A stretch of 64,000 bases of DNA from contig NZ_CP119992.1 in NCBI RefSeq assembly GCF_029338575.1, positions 2,728,001-2,792,000 on the forward strand, given 5' to 3'. The DNA comes from Halomarina halobia. Its GTDB lineage: Archaea; Halobacteriota; Halobacteria; Halobacteriales; Haloarculaceae. Within the stretch, counting starts at the first letter, position 1. The number at the start of each line of letters is the position of its first letter. The translations under genes and the position numbers were made by a program. The notes below the pieces were generated by a model. The model worked only from the letters and a program-made list of their open reading frames with translations. It was not told the origin of the DNA and searched no databases. This document shows, one piece after another, positions 22,712 to 31,779 of the stretch.

Positions 22712-23405
22712 CGCCGTAGTGCTTTGGCATCGACCGCTATTGTTAGTATGCGATTCACACATACCGCCCAACTGCTGTGTACGCTCGGCTGAACGTGCAG
22801 CGTCACAACAGTTCCGAATCGGCGTCCGTCGGAACGACGGGATAGTGCCGCCGGTCGACCGATCGGGTTCCGCCGCTGACCGAGGGCGAAACTTGTCCGC
22901 CACCGCCCGTTAATCCCCCCTTACAGGGGTGCGGTCGAGGGCGACTCGCCCTGCCGGCCGACCCGGTTCAGCCGCGAGTCGGACGGTCGCACGGTGTGCA
23001 CGACGAACGCTCGCAGGCGGCCGATCGAAACGCCCGCCCTTCGATCCGAATCTCGGGTTCCTTAGCCATCAGCGTCGTTAAATTACTCATACGGAATATG
23101 TCGTCTCTCCCCTCGTTCGTGGGTCGCCACCGCCCCCGAGGAGTAGCCTGACGTGTCAGTCTTCGACACATCAGTGTCCTGCTCCCTCCACTCTCTGCGA
23201 GCGAGATAGCCCTGTTCGGGGAGAGTCGAGCGGAACGATCGCGGTGCCTACTTCTGCGCGACGGCAACGGCGAGCGCGGGGAACGTCCGAGCGACCGAGA
23301 CGGTGCGACGCCCGCCCCACACCGCATAGCCCGTTAACGCAGGAAATTTTATATAAAATATATTAAAATAAGTTTAATCCTGGTGGCTGCAACTCGTAAA
23401 TTGTC
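22712..23405. other. Long intergenic region with promoter of the small hydrophobic peptide
   Basis: 694 bp without a gene I can support. The first 50 bp after the PadR start contain the PadR promoter. The last 70 bp include the strongest AT tract of the area (23347-23372, TATA-like) placed about 40-55 bp before the ATG at 23406, a likely promoter for that gene. In between, sequence is GC-rich with no clear reading frame. Confidence 0.5.
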
Positions 23406-23540
23406 ATGTCCGAATACGGCATCAAGCGGTACTTGGCCGAGAATCCGAAGAAGACCGGCGTCCTGTTCACGCTCCTGTTGCTGCTCACGCAGACGGGGAG
23501 CGCGGCGGCGGCGGTCGGATGCACTATCGGCGGGCCGTAA
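23406..23540 (+). CDS. DUF7503-like 44-residue hydrophobic peptide
   Basis: ATG at 23406, TAA at 23538-23540. The product starts MSEYGIKRYLAENPKKTG and continues with one hydrophobic helix (VLFTLLLLLTQTGSAAAA) and a short Gly/Cys tail. This pattern (charged ENP segment, single helix, SAAA cleavage-like site) fits the haloarchaeal DUF7503 family. It could be a single-pass membrane peptide or a secreted short peptide. Its stop codon directly abuts the stop codon of the convergent CHAT gene, and it has its own AT-rich promoter. Function unknown. Confidence 0.75.
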   Translation: MSEYGIKRYLAENPKKTGVLFTLLLLLTQTGSAAAAVGCTIGGP

Positions 23541-25655
23541 CTATCCAAGAACGTCCTCGATAGAGAGCGCGTCACTCCATTTCAGATCGTCCTGAAGACG
23601 TACTGGAAACCGTTCGCTGTCGAGAACGCGGCTCAATTCTTCGGCGCCGATCACGAATTCGCCTATCTCACCCACGTTCAGGTAACCGCTCTCGTTGTCC
23701 TCGATGATCGGCATGTACAACGCGCCCATCCCCGACCAGCCGGTGTTGGGGTAACCGTACAACCGGATTAGACACCGCCTCGCCGCCGTTCGCTCGATCT
23801 CCGCGTACACCGGCGTCCCTCCCTTCCCCTCCGCCAGCACGACCTGTCCGTCGCCCACGACCGTGTACTGTCGTCCGGTGATCGTGTCCGTACCGAGGAT
23901 GTCGAGCGCGCCAGCGAGCGAGAACCCCGAGTTGAGCAGGCGAGCGAGGGTTCGCCCGACGCGCGTCGCCGGTTCGTTGCCGACGTTGACGAGGGTGACC
24001 ACGCCCGCGATGGCTCCCGCCCGCACGAGGCCCATCCCCTGGGCGTAGGAACGACAGGCGTTGAGAACGAACGCGCGCGTACCGACGGCGTCGAGCGTCA
24101 CCGCGTCCAGCCACCCGTCGGCACACTGCATCCCGCGGTGATCGACGTGCCCGACGTAGTGGACGAAGTCGCGCTCCTCGGCGAGGACGTCGCGCAGCTC
24201 GGCGCGGGTGAGGTCCTCGTACATCTCCACGTCGAAGGCGACGAACTCCCGAAGCCCGTAGAGGTCCTTCACGTCCGTCTCCGCGCGCATCTCCGGCGAG
24301 TTGCTGACGACAGCGACCTCGATGGGGCCGCTCGGTTGGGCGTCGAGCCGTCGCTTACACGCCGCGAGCGTGGGCTTCGACGCGCCCACGGGGACCCCCC
24401 CGCCGACCCACGTCTGCTCGATGCTGTCGGCTCGATCGAGCTGGACGACCGTCTGATCGTCGTCGCCGATCGCCAGCTGCGCGCGGACGGACGCGCAGTC
24501 GTCCGAGCCGTCGACGTCCGAGCGACAGAACTCCTCGACGGTGGGGCTACGCGGGTTGGCGGCGACGGCGGGCCTCGGGCAACGCACCCGCGCCAGGTCG
24601 GCGGCCGCGAAGGGGAGGTACGCGACGTTCTCGGCCGCGGGGACGACGTCGACGGTCTGCTTCCAGGTCGGCACCGCGGGTTCGACGGCCGCGTAGGGCA
24701 CGCCTAGATAGGCGCGGAGCCGCTCCGCGGGCGACTGAGCGTAGAGGTCGGCGAAGTCCAGGTCGACCCGACCGGCGACCGCCGTCCGCTCGTGACACTG
24801 CACCGGGTACAGTCCCTCCGTGCGCGCGACGCAGTCGAGGGTGAACACCTGCGCGAGCGTCCGGTGGACGGCCCGTTCGAACTCGCGCCGCCCGTCGTCC
24901 GTCTCTCCGCCGAGCGGGTAACCCGTTCCGTCGACGACGAGCCGCGGGGTCGCTCCCGGACGGACCAGCGCGTTCAGGTAGTGCGCCAGCGACGTGACGG
25001 GGACGACGTACTCCAACTCGGGAGGGACCTCGATGCACACGTCGGCGTCCCGGGGCTCGAACCCGTCGGGGGCGGCGAACCGCTCGCCGAGTTCGACGAG
25101 CGGCGGGTGTCCGCGCAGGGTCGGCCACGACCGCTCCGGCGAGGTCGTCTTGAGCGACGACCCGAGACAGGAGATCGCCCGCATCACGTCCCGCGGTTCC
25201 CCGGTCGTCGTGATCGTCGCCGCCGGGTACTCGTGGCGCGAGCGCACGCCCAGGCGGACGTGATCGGCGTCGCGGACGACGATGCGCCGCCCGACGTCGT
25301 CGGTGGTCGTCTCGACGCCCCCCTCGACGGCGAGGTAGGTCTTCACCGCAAGCGAGACGATCTCCACGATGTACGTTCCGGGGGGCACCCGGGCCGCGGT
25401 CCGGTTCGTCCCCTCGGCGACGGTCCGCCCGTCGGCGTCCCGGACGATGACGTTGACGTACTGCGGGATGCGGATCTCGGTGACGTCGAGGCGGACGGCG
25501 GTGTCGACCGGGAAGACGAACCCGTCGGTCGTCGTGGGGATCGGTTCGACCGGGACGGTCGTCCGGAGCACCGTCGTCACTCCCTGGATGTCGTCGGCGA
25601 TCTCCACGCCGACGGGATCGTCCGTTCCGGTGATCGTGAGCGAGCGTACGTTCAC
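23541..25655 (-). CDS. CHAT-domain (caspase-like) protease, haloarchaeal type
   Basis: 704 residues. The C-terminal third carries the CHAT catalytic dyad: VHYVGHVDHRG with H503 and AFVLNACRSYAQG with C534, followed by GAIAGVVTLVNVGNEPATRVGRTL. CHAT domains are Cys-His peptidases related to caspases and separases. The N-terminal 480 residues contain a beta-rich part (for example TYIVEIVSLAVKTYLAVEGG), then a part with PELEYVVPVTSLAHYLNALV. No signal peptide or membrane helix. The partner gene upstream ends 4 bp before this start, so translation is likely coupled. Substrate unknown; the convergent peptide gene and the partner are candidates. A regulated self-limiting or stress protease role is inference. 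Confidence 0.82.
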   Translation of the reverse strand: MNVRSLTITGTDDPVGVEIADDIQGVTTVLRTTVPVEPIPTTTDGFVFPVDTAVRLDVTEIRIPQYVNVIVRDADGRTVAEGTNRTAARVPPGTYIVEIVSLAVKTYLAVEGGVETTTDDVGRRIVVRDADHVRLGVRSRHEYPAATITTTGEPRDVMRAISCLGSSLKTTSPERSWPTLRGHPPLVELGERFAAPDGFEPRDADVCIEVPPELEYVVPVTSLAHYLNALVRPGATPRLVVDGTGYPLGGETDDGRREFERAVHRTLAQVFTLDCVARTEGLYPVQCHERTAVAGRVDLDFADLYAQSPAERLRAYLGVPYAAVEPAVPTWKQTVDVVPAAENVAYLPFAAADLARVRCPRPAVAANPRSPTVEEFCRSDVDGSDDCASVRAQLAIGDDDQTVVQLDRADSIEQTWVGGGVPVGASKPTLAACKRRLDAQPSGPIEVAVVSNSPEMRAETDVKDLYGLREFVAFDVEMYEDLTRAELRDVLAEERDFVHYVGHVDHRGMQCADGWLDAVTLDAVGTRAFVLNACRSYAQGMGLVRAGAIAGVVTLVNVGNEPATRVGRTLARLLNSGFSLAGALDILGTDTITGRQYTVVGDGQVVLAEGKGGTPVYAEIERTAARRCLIRLYGYPNTGWSGMGALYMPIIEDNESGYLNVGEIGEFVIGAEELSRVLDSERFPVRLQDDLKWSDALSIEDVLG

Positions 25656-25659
25656 GGTC

Positions 25660-26373
25660 CTAGAGGAGCATCCACTCCGTCGTCTCGCCGGATGTCGTCA
25701 GGTACCATCGCTGTTCCGGTGGCCAGCCGTCCCGGTGTCGCAGGTCGACGCGCGCGTCGAACGCGGGGAGGAGGGCCTCCGTCTCGGCGGCGTCCGGCGC
25801 GAGCGGAAGCTGGCAGTGGCCCATCCCGCTCGCGGCCCGAACCGATCGGCCGAGCGCCCCGACGAACGACCGGATTCGCTCGACGCCGTACGTGTCGAGC
25901 AGCGCGCCCAGCGTCAGGACGCCGACGCGAAGACGACCGGGGACCGGACCGGCTGCCGGGAGGCCGTCGACGATCTCCCGCTCTATCGCCATTCGGAGCA
26001 CCGACAGTTCGTCGCCCGGTACCGAAGCGTCGCCGCCCGGCGTCGAGGGCCACGGCGACGTCGTTTCCCCCACCGTCCCGCCGCTCGCTCGCGTCGTCGA
26101 GAAGTCGAGCACCGATACGCGGGGACTCTGCGCGTCGAGGTTGCCGGGTAGGTACGTTCGCGCACGCGAGAGGTCGCCGTCGACGAGCGCGAGGAGACGA
26201 CAGCGGGGGAACCGCGGCGAGCCCATCAGGTTGCGCGTCTGTCGCGCGCGGACGGCGTCGCTCACGATACCCGTCACCAGGAGGTGACAACCGCGTCGCT
26301 TGAGATCGGTCAGTTCGGCCGCGAAACGCGCCGCTTCGTCCTCCCCGTCGCCGCGAACAGCACGAGCGTCCAT
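25660..26373 (-). CDS. DUF7504-like protein (degenerate RecA/KaiC-fold?) partnered with CHAT
   Basis: 237 residues from the ATG at 26373 (MDARAVRGDGEDEAARF). Motifs such as GCHLLVTGIVSDAVRARQTRNLMG, RLLALVDGDLSRARTYLP, RVSVLDFSTTRA and LRVGVLTLGALLDTYGVERIRSFV give the alternation of hydrophobic strands and helices of the RecA/KaiC-like DUF7504 families of haloarchaea. No intact Walker A (GxxxxGKT) is present, so ATP hydrolysis is doubtful. It precedes the CHAT gene by 4 bp in the same direction; the pair looks like one operon. A regulatory or scaffold role for the protease is inference. Confidence 0.65.
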   Translation of the reverse strand: MDARAVRGDGEDEAARFAAELTDLKRRGCHLLVTGIVSDAVRARQTRNLMGSPRFPRCRLLALVDGDLSRARTYLPGNLDAQSPRVSVLDFSTTRASGGTVGETTSPWPSTPGGDASVPGDELSVLRMAIEREIVDGLPAAGPVPGRLRVGVLTLGALLDTYGVERIRSFVGALGRSVRAASGMGHCQLPLAPDAAETEALLPAFDARVDLRHRDGWPPEQRWYLTTSGETTEWMLL

Positions 26374-26580
26374 CCGTCTCGTTCGTAACAGGTAACTATG
26401 ATAAATCGTCCGATCTCTCAATCTAGAGGATAATTCATCGAATCGGAACTAATTGGTCGGTCGCAGATCGTCGGATCATCGCCTCTCACATTCGGGTCGC
26501 GCCCCTCGAGACGTGCGGTGAACCACTCGACGCGACCACGCGTCCCGTACTTGACCGATCGGTCAGACCTTCGGCGACCG

Positions 26581-26804
26581 TCACTCCCCGTCGTGCGCCG
26601 CGCGCTGGCGCGCGGCGACGGCGAGCGCGTCCTCCCGCGTCGGGACGGTCTCGCGCTCGTAGCCCGATCCCTCGGGTGCCTGTTCGAGTCGGTCGAGCGT
26701 CACCGCCCAGCGGGTGTCGGCCGTCTCCCGGAGCGAGACGACGACGGTTCCGTCCGCGCGCGTCCACCGCGTCGTCCCCGATCGGTCGTCTCCGTCCAGT
26801 CCAT
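26581..26804 (-). pseudogene. Frameshifted small haloarchaeal protein (DUF7543-like)
   Basis: Starting at the ATG at 26804 the frame gives MDWTETTDRG and then becomes Arg-rich nonsense. One base shift near 26780 restores a convincing continuation: TRWTRADGTVVVSLRET, DTRWAVTLDRLEQAPEG and REDALAVAARQRAA, ending at the TGA at 26581. The total length of 224 nt is not a multiple of three, consistent with a single indel. About 74 residues when intact. Either a recent pseudogene or a sequencing error. The family is a short haloarchaeal protein with the DRLEQAPEG signature; role unknown. Confidence 0.55.
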
Positions 26805-26855
26805 GTCGGCGAGAGCGGCGCGGAGGTTAAGTCGATCCCGGCCCGTGGCTGGATC

Positions 26856-27275
26856 GTGAGCGAGGACCCGACGGTCGTCCGGTCGCTCGCCGTCACGGTG
26901 GACGACCTGGTGGCGGCCTACGAGAACAGCCGCGCGGGCCGCCCGACGGTGCTCCGGGTCACGCCGCCGTACCACGCCCGGATGCGCGCCCGGCTCCACG
27001 TCGAGCAGCGCGGCGACCCCGACGCCCTCCACGTCGATCCGGCGCGTCTCCTCGACGACGACGCGCCCGCCTACCCGACGCCCGAGGGGACCGAGGACCG
27101 ACTCCGCGAGTCCGGACGCGGGTACACCACCGAGGCGCACCACGACCTGCACGTCGAGGCGGTCGCCGCGTGGCGTGAGGCGATCCGCGAGCACGTCGTC
27201 GACGAGGTGGAACTGGAGACGCCCGAGGGCTCCCACCGCGTGACCGTCAAACCGCTCGATGTCGGGGGATCGTAG
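26856..27275 (+). CDS. Uncharacterised haloarchaeal protein
   Basis: 139 residues from a GTG at 26856 (VSEDPTVVRSLAVTVDDLV). The sequence is continuous with good coding bias: TVLRVTPPYHARMRARLHVEQRG, ALHVDPARLLDDDAPAYPTP, ESGRGYTTEAHHDLHVEAVAAW and EVELETPEGSHRVTVKPL. The pattern is soluble alpha/beta with several His in the middle. I do not know a function. It is divergent from the frameshifted gene and lies 37 bp before the short HTH gene, possibly in one transcript. Confidence 0.65.
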   Translation: MSEDPTVVRSLAVTVDDLVAAYENSRAGRPTVLRVTPPYHARMRARLHVEQRGDPDALHVDPARLLDDDAPAYPTPEGTEDRLRESGRGYTTEAHHDLHVEAVAAWREAIREHVVDEVELETPEGSHRVTVKPLDVGGS

Positions 27276-27312
27276 CCGCCACGTTGATACGCCTCCCGTC
27301 GGTTGCTGTGGT

Positions 27313-27564
27313 ATGCGCTCCATCCTCAGCTCCGGCGAACGCCAGGTCGCCCGCCGCCTCGCCGACGGGGACAGCCCCGAGGAGATCGCGGCCGAGCGAG
27401 GGACCTCCGTCGAGTCGGTCGAGAAGGCGATCTCCCGCATCGAGGAGAAGACCGAGCGCGCGCTGATCACACTCGCGGAGAGCCCCTTCGCGGCCGCCGC
27501 GGCGGCCGCGCTCGACGAGGAGACGCGCGCGACGGTGCGCGACCGACTGTGCGAGTCCCCGTAG
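27313..27564 (+). CDS. Small LuxR/sigma-70-like HTH protein
   Basis: 83 residues from the ATG at 27313. Residues about 6-50 are an HTH of the LuxR or sigma-region-4 sort: LSSGERQVARRLADGDSPEEIAAERGTSVESVEKAISRI. The rest is a helix (EEKTERALITLAESPFAAAAAAAL) ending in an acidic tail. Too small for a sensor domain, so DNA binding is the only supported activity. Confidence 0.75.
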   Translation: MRSILSSGERQVARRLADGDSPEEIAAERGTSVESVEKAISRIEEKTERALITLAESPFAAAAAAALDEETRATVRDRLCESP

Positions 27565-27809
27565 TCGACCTCACGATTACCTGTCACGTGCCGCGCGCTC
27601 GTCAGCGGAGTGGGCGCGGGGCGCGTCGGCGGGCGTCGATTCGATCGATGATACAACGTTAGACGACTCGATAAAAGGTCTCGTCGACTCTGGGGGCGTC
27701 TCGCTGGCGCTCATATCCCGGTTACGTCGTCGATGAAACGTCCGAACCCGCGCGAAAGTTCTCACGTCTATATGACAATACGGGTTATCGACACTATCGA
27801 CGAACGACC

Positions 27810-28073
27810 ATGTCGACGAACACCCCGCTCTCGACCGACCGCCCGGCCGCCTCGGAGGTGTCGGACCTCCCTTCCCTGGCGGCGCAGTATCGCGCGGCCG
27901 TCCTCGGGTCCGTCCGCGCCGTCGCGTTCTGGCTCGCCGTCTTCCTCCCGGCCCTCTACGTCCCGTTGCTCGTCTTCGTGCCGGACGCGCCGACGGTGCG
28001 CGCGTCGAGCGTCCTCCTCATCGCGCTCAACGTCCTCGCGCTCGTCGTCGGACACGGGCATCGCCGCGACTAA
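27810..28073 (+). CDS. Two-helix small membrane protein
   Basis: 87 residues. After a polar N-terminus of 35 residues there are two hydrophobic segments, about 37-57 (VAFWLAVFLPALYVPLLVFV) and 62-82 (SSVLLIALNVLALVVGHG). Ends in basic HRRD, suggesting both ends in the cytosol. No family recognised. The ATG at 27810 follows an AT-rich segment at 27765-27795 that may hold the promoter, shared with the aldo/keto reductase 26 bp downstream. Confidence 0.6.
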   Translation: MSTNTPLSTDRPAASEVSDLPSLAAQYRAAVLGSVRAVAFWLAVFLPALYVPLLVFVPDAPTVRASSVLLIALNVLALVVGHGHRRD

Positions 28074-28098
28074 GCCCCCGCCGGTGGACGGTTCGGAC

Positions 28099-29088
28099 AT
28101 GTCCCTGAGCACCGTTCCGCTCGGACGAACCGGTACGACGGTGAGCAGCATCGTCTTCGGGACGTGGCGCTTCGGCCGCGAGACCGACGCCGGCGAGGTC
28201 GAGGTCGACCGCGACCGCGCGCACGAACTCCTCGACGCCTACGCCGCGGCGGGCGGCAACTTCGTCGACACCGCCGACATGTACGGCGACGGCCTCAGCG
28301 AGGAGTGGATCGGCGACTGGCTCGCCGACCGCGACCGCGAGGACTTCGTCGTCGCCTCGAAGGTGTACTGGCCCACCCGCGAGAACGACCCCAACGGCCG
28401 GGGCATCGGCCGCAAGCACCTCCGCCGACAGATCGACCGCATCCTCGACCGCCTCGGCACCGACTACCTCGACCTCCTCTACTGCCACCGCTTCGACGAC
28501 CAGACCCCGCCCGAGGAGTTCATGCGCACGCTCGACGGCTTCGTCGACGACGGGAGGGTGAACTACCTCGGGGCCTCGACCTTCGAGCCGAACGCCTGGG
28601 AGGTCGCCCGCGCGAACGAGATCGCCGACAGGCGAAACTACGAACCGTTCACGATCGCACAGCCGCGCTACAACCTCGTCAACCGGGAGGTCGAGGGGAA
28701 CTACGCCGACATGTGCGAGGCCTACGGAATGGGGATCTGTCCGTGGTCGCCGCTCGCTGGCGGCTTCCTCACCGGGAAGTACGAGCGCGACCGCGACATG
28801 CCCGAGGGGACCCGCGGAGCCGAGAACGACCGCTTCGCCGACCGCTACCTGACGGGGGCGAACTTCGACGCCCTCGACGAGGTCCGCGCAGTCGCCGAGG
28901 AGGTGGGTGCGAGCCCCGCCCAGGTGTCGATCGCGTGGCTCGCCCACCACCCGCGGGTCACCGCGCCGATCGTCGGCGCGCGGACCGTCGAGCAACTGGA
29001 GGAGAACCTGGCCGCGGACGAGGTCTCGCTGTCCGACGAGCAGTTCCGGCGGCTGGCGGAGGCGAAGGAGTACTCGCCGATGGGCTGA
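28099..29088 (+). CDS. Aldo/keto reductase
   Basis: 329 residues, normal family length. NAD(P)H-dependent reduction of aldehydes or ketones in the cytosol. Catalytic tetrad elements in order: [12 protein letters not shown] (Asp and Tyr), [10 protein letters not shown] (Lys), LLYCHRFDD (His). The C-terminal cofactor site includes [17 protein letters not shown] and [17 protein letters not shown]. Start ATG at 28099 gives [21 protein letters not shown], the expected N-terminus. It resembles the Kv-beta/AKR11-13 like group; the physiological substrate is unknown. Followed by a perfect 15-bp inverted repeat. Confidence 0.92.
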   Translation: MSLSTVPLGRTGTTVSSIVFGTWRFGRETDAGEVEVDRDRAHELLDAYAAAGGNFVDTADMYGDGLSEEWIGDWLADRDREDFVVASKVYWPTRENDPNGRGIGRKHLRRQIDRILDRLGTDYLDLLYCHRFDDQTPPEEFMRTLDGFVDDGRVNYLGASTFEPNAWEVARANEIADRRNYEPFTIAQPRYNLVNREVEGNYADMCEAYGMGICPWSPLAGGFLTGKYERDRDMPEGTRGAENDRFADRYLTGANFDALDEVRAVAEEVGASPAQVSIAWLAHHPRVTAPIVGARTVEQLEENLAADEVSLSDEQFRRLAEAKEYSPMG

Positions 29089-29143
29089 TACTGTCGGACG
29101 TACGCCCGTCGAGAATCTCGCCACCCCGGTACGTCCGACAGTA
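29089..29143. promoter_or_regulatory. Perfect 15-bp inverted repeat between AKR and NAD kinase genes
   Basis: TACTGTCGGACGTAC at 29089-29103 is repeated as its exact complement at 29129-29143, with 25 bp between. It begins at the stop of the aldo/keto reductase gene and lies 50-105 bp upstream of the NAD kinase start. It could be a terminator stem for the first gene or a palindromic operator for the second. A T-rich tract (CCTTTTTGTCC, 29160-29170) follows, which would suit archaeal termination or a promoter. Confidence 0.6.
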
Positions 29144-29192
29144 CGGGCCGGAACGACGTCCCTTTTTGTCCGTCGGATGGTACTGCGAGTCG

Positions 29193-30005
29193 ATGAGAGT
29201 CGGTATCGTCGCGCAGAAGGACAACGCCCGGGCCGCCGATCTCGCGAGCGACATCCACGACGCGGTGTCCGCCGAGGTCGTGCTCGACTCGGCGACGGCG
29301 GCCGCGATCGGCCTCGACGGGATCCCGGTCGACGAGATGGACACGTGCGACCTCGTGGTGAGCATCGGCGGCGACGGCACGTTCCTCTTCGCGGCCCGCG
29401 GCGCGCGCGACACCCCGATCATGGGCGTGAACCTCGGCGAGGTGGGCTTTCTGAACGCCACCTCACCCGGGGAGAGCGTCGAGACGGTCCGGGGCGTCGT
29501 CGCGGCGTACGAGGACGGGTCGATGGACGTGCTGACGATGCCGCGCGTGCAGGCGACCGGCGAGGGCTGGACGCTCCCGCCGTCGCTCAACGAGGTGGTC
29601 GTGATGGGCGGCCAGCGCGGCCACGGCAACGGCGTCGACCTCGAGGTGCGCGTCGACGGCGCGCGCTACGCGGACGGGCGCGCCGACGGCGTCCTCGTCT
29701 CGACGCCCACCGGGAGCACCGCCTACAACCTGAGCGAGGGGGGGCCGCTCGTCCACCCGTCGGCCGACGCGCTCGTCGTCACGGGGATGTGCGCCGCGGG
29801 GCGGATGCCCCCGCTCGTCGTGGACACCGAGCGCGCAGTGACCGTGGGCGTCGGCGGCGCGTCGGAGGCGGTCGTCGTCGGGGACGGCCGCCTCACTCGG
29901 GAGATCGAACCGCCCGCCGAGGTGACGATCCGGCGGGCCGACACGCCGCTTCGCATCGCCGGGCCGGACCTCGACTTCTTCGCCGCGCTCGGGAAACTCG
30001 ACTGA
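29193..30005 (+). CDS. nadK: NAD kinase
   Basis: 270 residues from the ATG at 29193. It phosphorylates NAD to NADP using ATP or polyphosphate, in the cytosol. Family motifs in order: [15 protein letters not shown] (GGDG with catalytic Asp), [20 protein letters not shown] (NE motif), and [20 protein letters not shown]. Length fits. It stands between an aldo/keto reductase (an NADPH user) and a small zinc protein. Confidence 0.95.
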   Translation: MRVGIVAQKDNARAADLASDIHDAVSAEVVLDSATAAAIGLDGIPVDEMDTCDLVVSIGGDGTFLFAARGARDTPIMGVNLGEVGFLNATSPGESVETVRGVVAAYEDGSMDVLTMPRVQATGEGWTLPPSLNEVVVMGGQRGHGNGVDLEVRVDGARYADGRADGVLVSTPTGSTAYNLSEGGPLVHPSADALVVTGMCAAGRMPPLVVDTERAVTVGVGGASEAVVVGDGRLTREIEPPAEVTIRRADTPLRIAGPDLDFFAALGKLD

Positions 30006-30070
30006 CCGTCCGGGGGTCGGGCGCGCTGCCAACGTTTATCCCGACGTGTCCACTTCGCTCAGGGGAGCAC

Positions 30071-30262
30071 ATGGGGATCTTCAGGGAACTCGGGCGGCAG
30101 GTAGAACAGTTGAAGGCGAGCGCCACGGCCGCCGCCGAGGGGAGCGGAGACCATCGGTGCGCGGCGTGTGACGCCCGCTTCGAGGGACAGCGCGAGCGGT
30201 GTCCGGAGTGCGGCTCGGCGGACGTCGAGCCGACGGGAACGGGGGCTGGAGCGGGGGAGTAG
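30071..30262 (+). CDS. Zinc-ribbon microprotein
   Basis: 63 residues from the ATG at 30071. Begins with an amphipathic helix ([23 protein letters not shown]), then [27 protein letters not shown]: two CxxC pairs 15 residues apart, a rubredoxin-like zinc ribbon. The coding bias is good and the gene is short. Role unknown. It lies 65 bp downstream of nadK and 56 bp upstream of mptA, in the same orientation. Confidence 0.8.
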   Translation: MGIFRELGRQVEQLKASATAAAEGSGDHRCAACDARFEGQRERCPECGSADVEPTGTGAGAGE

Positions 30263-30318
30263 GGGCCTCGATGCCCCTTTCGGAACGCATAACCGACGAC
30301 CGTGCCTTAGAACCGCCA

Positions 30319-31275
30319 ATGAGCAAGCAGCTGCCGGACGTACAGGCGTCGAGTCCGGAGGTGACCGTCGGGTTGAACCGCGTCGGCGTCACCGGCGTGG
30401 AGAAGCTCGTCAAGATCGACCGCGAGGAGCGCCGGCCGATCGTACTGATGGCGGAGTTCGAGGTGTACGTCGACCTCCCGGCGTGGCGCAAGGGTGCGGA
30501 CATGAGCCGCAACATGGAGGTCATCGACGAGACGCTGGAGGCGGCCGTCAGCCAGACCGCCTACCGCGTCGAGGACGTCTGCGGCGACGCGGCCGAGCGC
30601 CTCCTGGCGAAGCACGAGTACACCACGGAGGCGGAGGTGCGCATGGAGGCGACGTACGTCGTCCACGACCGCACGCCCGCGTCGGACCGCCCCACGCAGT
30701 CCACGGCCGACATCATCGCCAGCGCGACCGCGACCGACGAGGGGACGCGGGAGGCCATCGGCGCGCGCGTCGTCGGGATGACGGTCTGTCCCTGCTCGCA
30801 GGGGATGTCCGCCGCCCGCGCCCGCGAGACGCTGCGCGAACTGGGCGTCGACGACGACACCGTCGAGACGTTCCTCGAACGCGTCCCCCAGCCGGGTCAC
30901 TCCCAGCGCGGCCACGCGACGCTCACCGTCCAGAGCGAGGGGTCGCCCGACGTCGACCTCCACGACGTCATCGACGTCGCGCGCGACTCGATGAGCGCCC
31001 GCATCTACAACCTCGCAAAGCGCCCCGACGAGGACCACATGACCTACGAGTCCCACGCCGACGCGAAGTTCGTCGAGGACTGCGTCCGCGCCATGGCCGA
31101 GGGCGTCGTCGAGCGCTTCCCGAACCTCCCCGACGACGCCGTCGTGACGATGAAGCAGTCGAACGACGAGTCCATCCACCAGCACAACGCCCACGCCGAG
31201 CGCGTCGCCGAGATGGAGACGCTCCGGGCGGAGCTGAACGGCGACCACGACCTTTTACGACGAGGAGACGCCTGA
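30319..31275 (+). CDS. mptA: GTP cyclohydrolase MptA (GTP cyclohydrolase I type 2 family)
   Basis: 318 residues from the ATG at 30319 (MSKQLPDVQ). It opens GTP to a dihydroneopterin cyclic phosphate for pterin cofactors, and in haloarchaea serves folate and modified-deazapurine synthesis. Signature elements: [52 protein letters not shown] (metal-binding Cys), [44 protein letters not shown]. An in-frame upstream extension has no coding character. The gene ends just before a repeat-rich spacer. Confidence 0.95.
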   Translation: MSKQLPDVQASSPEVTVGLNRVGVTGVEKLVKIDREERRPIVLMAEFEVYVDLPAWRKGADMSRNMEVIDETLEAAVSQTAYRVEDVCGDAAERLLAKHEYTTEAEVRMEATYVVHDRTPASDRPTQSTADIIASATATDEGTREAIGARVVGMTVCPCSQGMSAARARETLRELGVDDDTVETFLERVPQPGHSQRGHATLTVQSEGSPDVDLHDVIDVARDSMSARIYNLAKRPDEDHMTYESHADAKFVEDCVRAMAEGVVERFPNLPDDAVVTMKQSNDESIHQHNAHAERVAEMETLRAELNGDHDLLRRGDA

Positions 31276-31779
31276 CGGCGTCTCCTCTGTAAAAGGTCGA
31301 GCAAAAGCACCGTCGGAGTCCCGCTCCGACGAGCCCTCGTTCGCTCCGCTCACGAGAACACTCCTCCCTTACTTCGGCGCGCCAAGCCGCGCCTCCGGCA
31401 GACTCGCTGTGCGAGTCTTCCGTGCTCCCGCTCGCCTCCGGCTCACGGGAACTCCGTTCGGTCGTCGGCCCGCTCCCTCGCTCACTGCGTTCGCTCGGTT
31501 GCGGTGGGAATCGGAGTGCAACGATGAAAGTCCGACGACGTGCGAGCTTTCCCTGTCATTACCAGCGCACTCACCGCGAGCGAACGCAGTGAGCGAGCGG
31601 GCCAAGGAACCCCCGAGCGGAGCGAGGGGGTGACGCTGTGCTTTTGCTCCAGTTTTTGCCAGGGAGTCGGCGGCGACCGCGGAGCGTGTCGCCGCCACAC
31701 GACCGTCACCAGAACGCTCCGCGTTCTGGTTGGCTGCACGAGAGCTTCGCTCTCGTGAACGCAGCAAAAGGTGGTTGTT
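31276..31779. repeat. Repeat-rich intergenic region with hairpins of a common design
   Basis: 504 bp, no supported gene. It holds perfect stem-loops: 31400-31418 (8-bp arms AGACTCGC, loop TGT), 31709-31729 (9-bp arms CCAGAACGC, loop TCC), 31737-31757 (9-bp arms CACGAGAGC, loop TTC), and a looser one near 31305-31326. Several GAGCGAACGCAGTGAGCGAG-type purine/pyrimidine repeats occur on both strands. The three strongest stems share GC at the arm tip and a 3-nt loop. Two others of the same design lie at 35892-35938. Confidence 0.6.

Noticed and set aside
22712..23405. Hidden gene in the 694-bp gap before the peptide gene
   Set aside because: I looked for frames with acidic residue bias and motifs on both strands and found none.
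27577..27714. Possible 45-residue minus-strand protein (MSASETPPESTRPF...)
   Set aside because: Low complexity, no motif, weak start context; cannot be separated from chance.
31276..31779. CRISPR array
   Set aside because: Repeats are palindromes of different sequence with no constant spacer length; there are no cas genes in the window.
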